Positions 60,687-64,000 of a stretch of 64,000 nt of DNA are shown in pieces. The stretch is from Flavobacteriales bacterium. Lineage in GTDB: Bacteria; Bacteroidota; Bacteroidia; Flavobacteriales_F; PHOS-HE28. The notes beneath the pieces were generated by a model that made no database searches, was not told the origin of the DNA, and worked only from the letters and a program-made list of their open reading frames with translations. Location: assembly GCA_030584065.1 (NCBI GenBank), contig CP129489.1, positions 3,143,497 through 3,207,496 of the forward strand. The letters run 5' to 3'. Position numbers and translations under genes: made by a program. Position 1 is the stretch's first letter. Each line of letters begins with the position of its first letter.

Positions 60687-61160
60687 TTAGTGGGTGATGG
60701 AGATCTTGAAGGACTTCAGGGTGGTATCGTCGTTGCCTAGCACACGCAGGATGTAACCTCCACTAGCGTAGGCTTCCATATCGAGATCGGTGATCGCGGA
60801 TGTGATGCGTCCTTCGTTCACCAAGCGTCCTGCAGCGTCGTGCAGGAAGTACTGCTGTGCGTCCGCAGCGTCTTCACATGCGATGTGCAGGGTGTGCGAT
60901 ACCGGGTTCGGGTACACGTTGATGACGCTGGTGTTCGCCGGGGTATCATGGACAGGGGTGGAGATGTCGGCCCAGGGTTGATGAAAGCCTTGGGTGAGAA
61001 CCACATTGCTGGCACCTGCCGTGGCGATCACCGGTTCCCCGATGGTGTAGGAGATACGGGTCGTGGCATTGGCATGATGACCACCACCGCCGGAGACCAC
61101 GGTCTGTGCAGTTCCGGCGATCGGAGCTGCGAGCGGAAGGAGAACGAGTAGGGATCGCAT
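60687..61160 (-). CDS. Small T9SS sorting-domain protein (module 2, carrier)
   Basis: A 157-residue secreted protein with signal peptide MRSLLVLLPLAAPIAGTAQ. The segment SGGGGHHANATTRISYTIGEP ... LTQGFHQPWA (first 20: SGGGGHHANATTRISYTIGE) leads to a T9SS type A domain (INVYPNPVSHTLHIACED ... GGYILRVLGNDD). It has the same layout as the protein at 37716-38183 and likewise sits directly upstream of a QAPQR-type fibre gene. A perfect 10-bp inverted repeat overlaps its promoter and start. Confidence 0.82.
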   Translation of the reverse strand: MRSLLVLLPLAAPIAGTAQTVVSGGGGHHANATTRISYTIGEPVIATAGASNVVLTQGFHQPWADISTPVHDTPANTSVINVYPNPVSHTLHIACEDAADAQQYFLHDAAGRLVNEGRITSAITDLDMEAYASGGYILRVLGNDDTTLKSFKISITH

Positions 61161-61190
61161 GGTACTTCGCTTTGGATGATGCGAAGTACC
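61161..61190 (-). promoter_or_regulatory. Perfect 10-bp inverted repeat at the module 2 promoter
   Basis: GGTACTTCGC (61161-61170) and GCGAAGTACC (61181-61190) are exact complements around a 10-base loop, immediately before the ATG at 61160. Each arm contains a TACTTCG -7-like string. It could be an operator or a hairpin in the 5' end of the transcript. Confidence 0.6.
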
Positions 61191-61232
61191 CGGGTTGCCG
61201 AGAGCGCATCAATACCACATGCGTAGTACATG

Positions 61233-63269
61233 CTATTTCACCTCTACGGGGCCGGGCATTTCAACGATGCGAGATGAGCCGCCATCAGCATACACGGCTT
61301 TGACGGCATAGCGGTAGCTACCGTTACCGGGCACGCGCACATCGGCGAAGGTGGTGGCATCCGATCCGGCCGAACCCACCGTGTTGGCCATCGCGCCGTT
61401 CTTGGAGCGGTAGATCACATAGTGCTTCACCGGTCTGGTCGGTGGCGCCCAGCTCACTTGTATGACATCATCGACCACCACTGCTTTGACCGCTTCAGCC
61501 GCAGGATGCTCCTGGCGCTGCGGAATGCGCACTTCCAAGGGCACCGAACGTGGCGATCGGTTGCCGGCGCTATCCACGGCCTGCATCAGATAGGTGTATG
61601 CTGCGGCAGCCGTCACCGTTCGGTCGGTCCAGGTGCGCCGCTGTTCACTGGCATTCCAAGCGACCACCTCGCGCCATGTGGTGTCCACTGGGGAGCGGCG
61701 CAGCAGAATGTGCCTTGCAACGTCATCGCTACTACTGGGGATGAAATGGATCACCACTGCACTGTCGTTCACCGCATAGCGCTCGATAACGGGGGCGACC
61801 GGTGCCACCTGGTCCGGCTTCACCAGATGGAGAACCGCGCTGAGTGGGCTATGGTTGAAGTTCCTGTCCACTGCCACCACCTTGTAGTAGATGTGTTTGG
61901 TGAGCGTGCGCAGTGGAATGGTATCGTGGAACACGGTGTCCTGCTGAGGTTCGGGTGAAAGGTTGTTGAAGTTGTGATCGGCGGCGTTGGCGAAGAAGAC
62001 ACGGTAGCCCAAGAGGTCCTGCTCTTTCCCCCATGGCCAATGGACCGTCACCACGCCAGCGGTGTCTATGCTTCCCTTCAGGCCGATGGGTGGTGCGGGC
62101 GCGACGGAGTCCGCAAGCACACCATATCCACTCATGGAAACGGAGGCATTGCCTGCGGTATCCACGGCCCACACCCTGAAATGGTTCTGGCCGATCAGGA
62201 AGGAGGAGGTGTCCGTGAATTGCCGGGTGGAAGGTGGTAGCAGGTCCCGGTGCAAGGGCTGGTAGGCAGCATTGGTATGGTAGGTCTTCTCCACGCGGAA
62301 GCCTTTCAGGTCCGCTGTTGTTCCGGGCAGATCCCAATACACCACCAGTTTGCCCTTCTCATCGTTCACGCGCTGCATCACTGGGTTCGGTGGCGCGGTG
62401 CGATCGCGGCCCATCGCGGTCACCACCGGTGCTTCACTGCTGATCATCCCGAAAGGCGTGATGCCCAGCACCCTGTACTGGTAGGCAACATAGTCGCGAA
62501 TGATGGTGGTGTCCGTATACGCATGGTGGGTGGCCGCACCGCGTTCATTGTCCATGGGCACGAAGGGCACATTGTTCAAGCGCTGCCAGGCGCCGGTCCC
62601 TTGTCGGCGTTCGATCCAGAAGGCGCTGAACGAACTCTTCACCTGCTCGCGCTCCCAGCGCAGGGTGATTGTGTGTTCCTTCTCCTGCGCGCTGAGCGCG
62701 GGCCCATGCGGTATGGTATGCGCACCGTCTTTCCGGTCGATGGCGATCATGGCCGTGTCCGCTTGTTGGGGGTCCAGTGTGATCACCCGGTACAGGTAGT
62801 AGCCGGTCGCGCTCATGTTCTTGTCCACCCAACGATAGCCAAGTGCATTGGCGATCTCGGGATCGATATCGGCATACAACGCACACAGCGACCAGCGCAT
62901 GGTGGCCTGGTCGGCGGCGTCCATCTGCGCGCGCACATCACCGGTGTTGGGTCGTATATCAGCGCCATAAAGGGCTTGTGCGATGATGGGTGCATGGCTG
63001 TTGGCAGCGAGGCGTTGTTTCAATGCCTCCAAGGACATTGGTTTGAGCGTGTCGGCATTCAGTCGTTGGACCTTCCGCTCTGGAGTGGCCACGTCCACAC
63101 GTTCGATACGGCAGCCGTAGCGGTTGAAGCGCTCCCAAGCCTGTACGCTGCTAGGTGCCCAGCGCACGATGACGGAATCGGCGGTGTTGAAGGCCGTGGT
63201 CTGTAAGCTTTGACCGGCGACCGTTCGGCAAAGTGCGAAGCAGAGGAGGGCAAGGATGGAAGGGCGCAT
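61233..63269 (-). CDS. Secreted fibronectin type III-repeat protein
   Basis: A 678-residue secreted protein with signal peptide RPSILALLCFALCRTVAG. The N-terminal ~170 residues are a distinct mixed domain. At least four fibronectin type III-like repeats follow (segments such as PPNPVMQRVNDEKGKLVVYW, PPIGLKGSIDTAGVVTVHW, and FRVEKTYH-type strands). No sorting domain was recognised at the C-terminus, so it may be a periplasmic or outer-membrane-associated component. The ATG at 63269 lies two bases after the stop of the upstream gene, so the two are an operon. Confidence 0.8.
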   Translation of the reverse strand: MRPSILALLCFALCRTVAGQSLQTTAFNTADSVIVRWAPSSVQAWERFNRYGCRIERVDVATPERKVQRLNADTLKPMSLEALKQRLAANSHAPIIAQALYGADIRPNTGDVRAQMDAADQATMRWSLCALYADIDPEIANALGYRWVDKNMSATGYYLYRVITLDPQQADTAMIAIDRKDGAHTIPHGPALSAQEKEHTITLRWEREQVKSSFSAFWIERRQGTGAWQRLNNVPFVPMDNERGAATHHAYTDTTIIRDYVAYQYRVLGITPFGMISSEAPVVTAMGRDRTAPPNPVMQRVNDEKGKLVVYWDLPGTTADLKGFRVEKTYHTNAAYQPLHRDLLPPSTRQFTDTSSFLIGQNHFRVWAVDTAGNASVSMSGYGVLADSVAPAPPIGLKGSIDTAGVVTVHWPWGKEQDLLGYRVFFANAADHNFNNLSPEPQQDTVFHDTIPLRTLTKHIYYKVVAVDRNFNHSPLSAVLHLVKPDQVAPVAPVIERYAVNDSAVVIHFIPSSSDDVARHILLRRSPVDTTWREVVAWNASEQRRTWTDRTVTAAAAYTYLMQAVDSAGNRSPRSVPLEVRIPQRQEHPAAEAVKAVVVDDVIQVSWAPPTRPVKHYVIYRSKNGAMANTVGSAGSDATTFADVRVPGNGSYRYAVKAVYADGGSSRIVEMPGPVEVK

Positions 63270-63271
63270 GA

Positions 63272-64000
63272 TCAAGGTGCTGTTTGCATGACGCCACTGC
63301 CCGGCGGTGAGAGCGGTGACTGGCTCACGGGTGCCACTGGACCCAGCGTGTGGTTGAACACCGCTTCGCCGTGGCTAACCGCCGCCTGCTGGTTCCAGTC
63401 GGTGAAGGGCATGCATGTGGGTGGAGGGTGGAAGCTGAAGCGCACGCGGTAGTTGCCGCGATAGGCGCGCTTGAACCCGGAGTTCTGGAAGCGGATGACC
63501 ATGCTGCGGAGAGGCTCCTGCATCGTTCCGTAATCCTCAGCGGGCGGCGGTGGTGCTTGCAGAGGGCCACAGTTCGCGATGACGTCGGCTGTGATCGTGA
63601 GCAACCGTTGATGGTCGTTGCGTACCACAATGGCCGTGGTGTGGTCCAGCCGCACGGATGCTGTAGAAGCCCCGGTGCTTACTGCGAGGTTGTTCGTGTT
63701 CTGGGCCACAAGGCCATTGGCGGGTAACGGCACGGTCTCGTCAGGTGTGAGCGGCTGTCGGGTCGGGTTTCCAACGCGCCATTTCACTGTCTGGAACGGC
63801 GGGATCCCCGGAGCGGAAGGTGTATCGCTGTGGCGCGGTACACCGAATGCGTTATAGGTGACACTGCGCATCAGATCGATGGAGCTGCAATTGCGTGCTT
63901 CGATCTCCGCGTAATAGTCATACAACACGGGGTCGCTCCATTGCATGGACCATACATCGGTCAACGCATCGCTGAGAGAGATCAGCGGGGGTAGAATGAA
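63272..64000 (-). CDS. Uncharacterised protein, C-terminal part (runs off the window)
   Basis: An open frame enters at the window edge and continues for 242 codons. It contains MQWSDPVLYDYYAEIEARNC and a C-terminal proline-rich segment (APPPPAEDYG; SPLSPPGSGV). The protein is beta-rich and I recognise no family. It is cotranscribed with the FN3 protein downstream. The start and N-terminal domain lie outside the window. Confidence 0.7.
   Translation of the reverse strand, partial: FILPPLISLSDALTDVWSMQWSDPVLYDYYAEIEARNCSSIDLMRSVTYNAFGVPRHSDTPSAPGIPPFQTVKWRVGNPTRQPLTPDETVPLPANGLVAQNTNNLAVSTGASTASVRLDHTTAIVVRNDHQRLLTITADVIANCGPLQAPPPPAEDYGTMQEPLRSMVIRFQNSGFKRAYRGNYRVRFSFHPPPTCMPFTDWNQQAAVSHGEAVFNHTLGPVAPVSQSPLSPPGSGVMQTAP

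Overview
The window is a GC-rich (roughly 60% by eye), densely coded chromosomal segment of a member of the Bacteroidota, most likely an uncultured Flavobacteriales-type lineage. The evidence is nine proteins with a type IX secretion (T9SS) C-terminal sorting domain, Bacteroidota-type -7 promoter boxes (TAnnTTTG) in place of sigma-70 boxes, families largely confined to the phylum (DUF2480, ABC permease/M1 peptidase fusion, four-helix-bundle suffix protein), and almost no Shine-Dalgarno sequences. No ribosomal RNA, phage, transposase or CRISPR array was seen, and no T9SS core machinery.

Layout. 1-4.96 kb: end of a methylmalonyl-CoA epimerase, TfoX-like protein, HAD phosphatase, DUF5715 protein, a CAU tRNA, a glycosyltransferase-like membrane protein and galE. 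5.1-13.5 kb: two T9SS beta-propeller-like cargos flanking an ABC ATPase plus permease/M1 aminopeptidase fusion. 13.5-16.8 kb: an accessory patch with an AT-richer nuclease-like orphan, a four-helix-bundle protein, dinB and interspersed repeats. 16.8-27.2 kb: the SUF iron-sulfur cluster assembly locus, split into sufA-sufB and sufC-sufD-sufS-sufE-sufT-lipoprotein-DUF2480. The 3.6 kb between the halves holds a repeat, a DUF433/PIN toxin-antitoxin pair and three secreted-protein genes. 27.2-37.5 kb: a secreted metalloprotease, purF, a giant T9SS type B protein, a PAP2-like phosphatase and rpoN. 37.7-46 kb: a small T9SS protein plus fibre-like protein pair, a GreA/B-type factor, another T9SS cargo, a histidine kinase/LytTR regulator pair and an esterase. 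46-53.3 kb: ArsC-like, AraC regulator, pirin, SDR, YceI, LigB dioxygenase, DsbA-like and asnS. 53.4-64 kb (all minus strand): an FG-GAP T9SS protein, a 994-residue collagen-like/S74 fibre protein with its small T9SS partner, an FN3 protein and a partial gene.

How the parts work together. The SUF genes form a complete cluster-assembly pathway: SufS/SufE mobilise sulfur, SufBCD is the scaffold, and SufA and SufT carry or mature clusters. Both halves carry the same palindrome, TTTAGA-N5-TCTAAA, just downstream of a strong -7 box, so one Fur- or Rrf2-type repressor probably controls both. The T9SS cargos and the two paralogous small-carrier/fibre modules point to an elaborate cell surface.

The most unusual signals are: (1) the split SUF locus with duplicated operators; (2) short palindromic intergenic repeats captured in frame inside SufD and SufS; (3) -7 promoter boxes lying only 4-8 nt before many start codons, implying leaderless mRNAs; (4) the duplicated two-gene T9SS carrier/fibre module; and (5) several families of small interspersed repeats. 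All calls come from reading the sequence; no database search was run.
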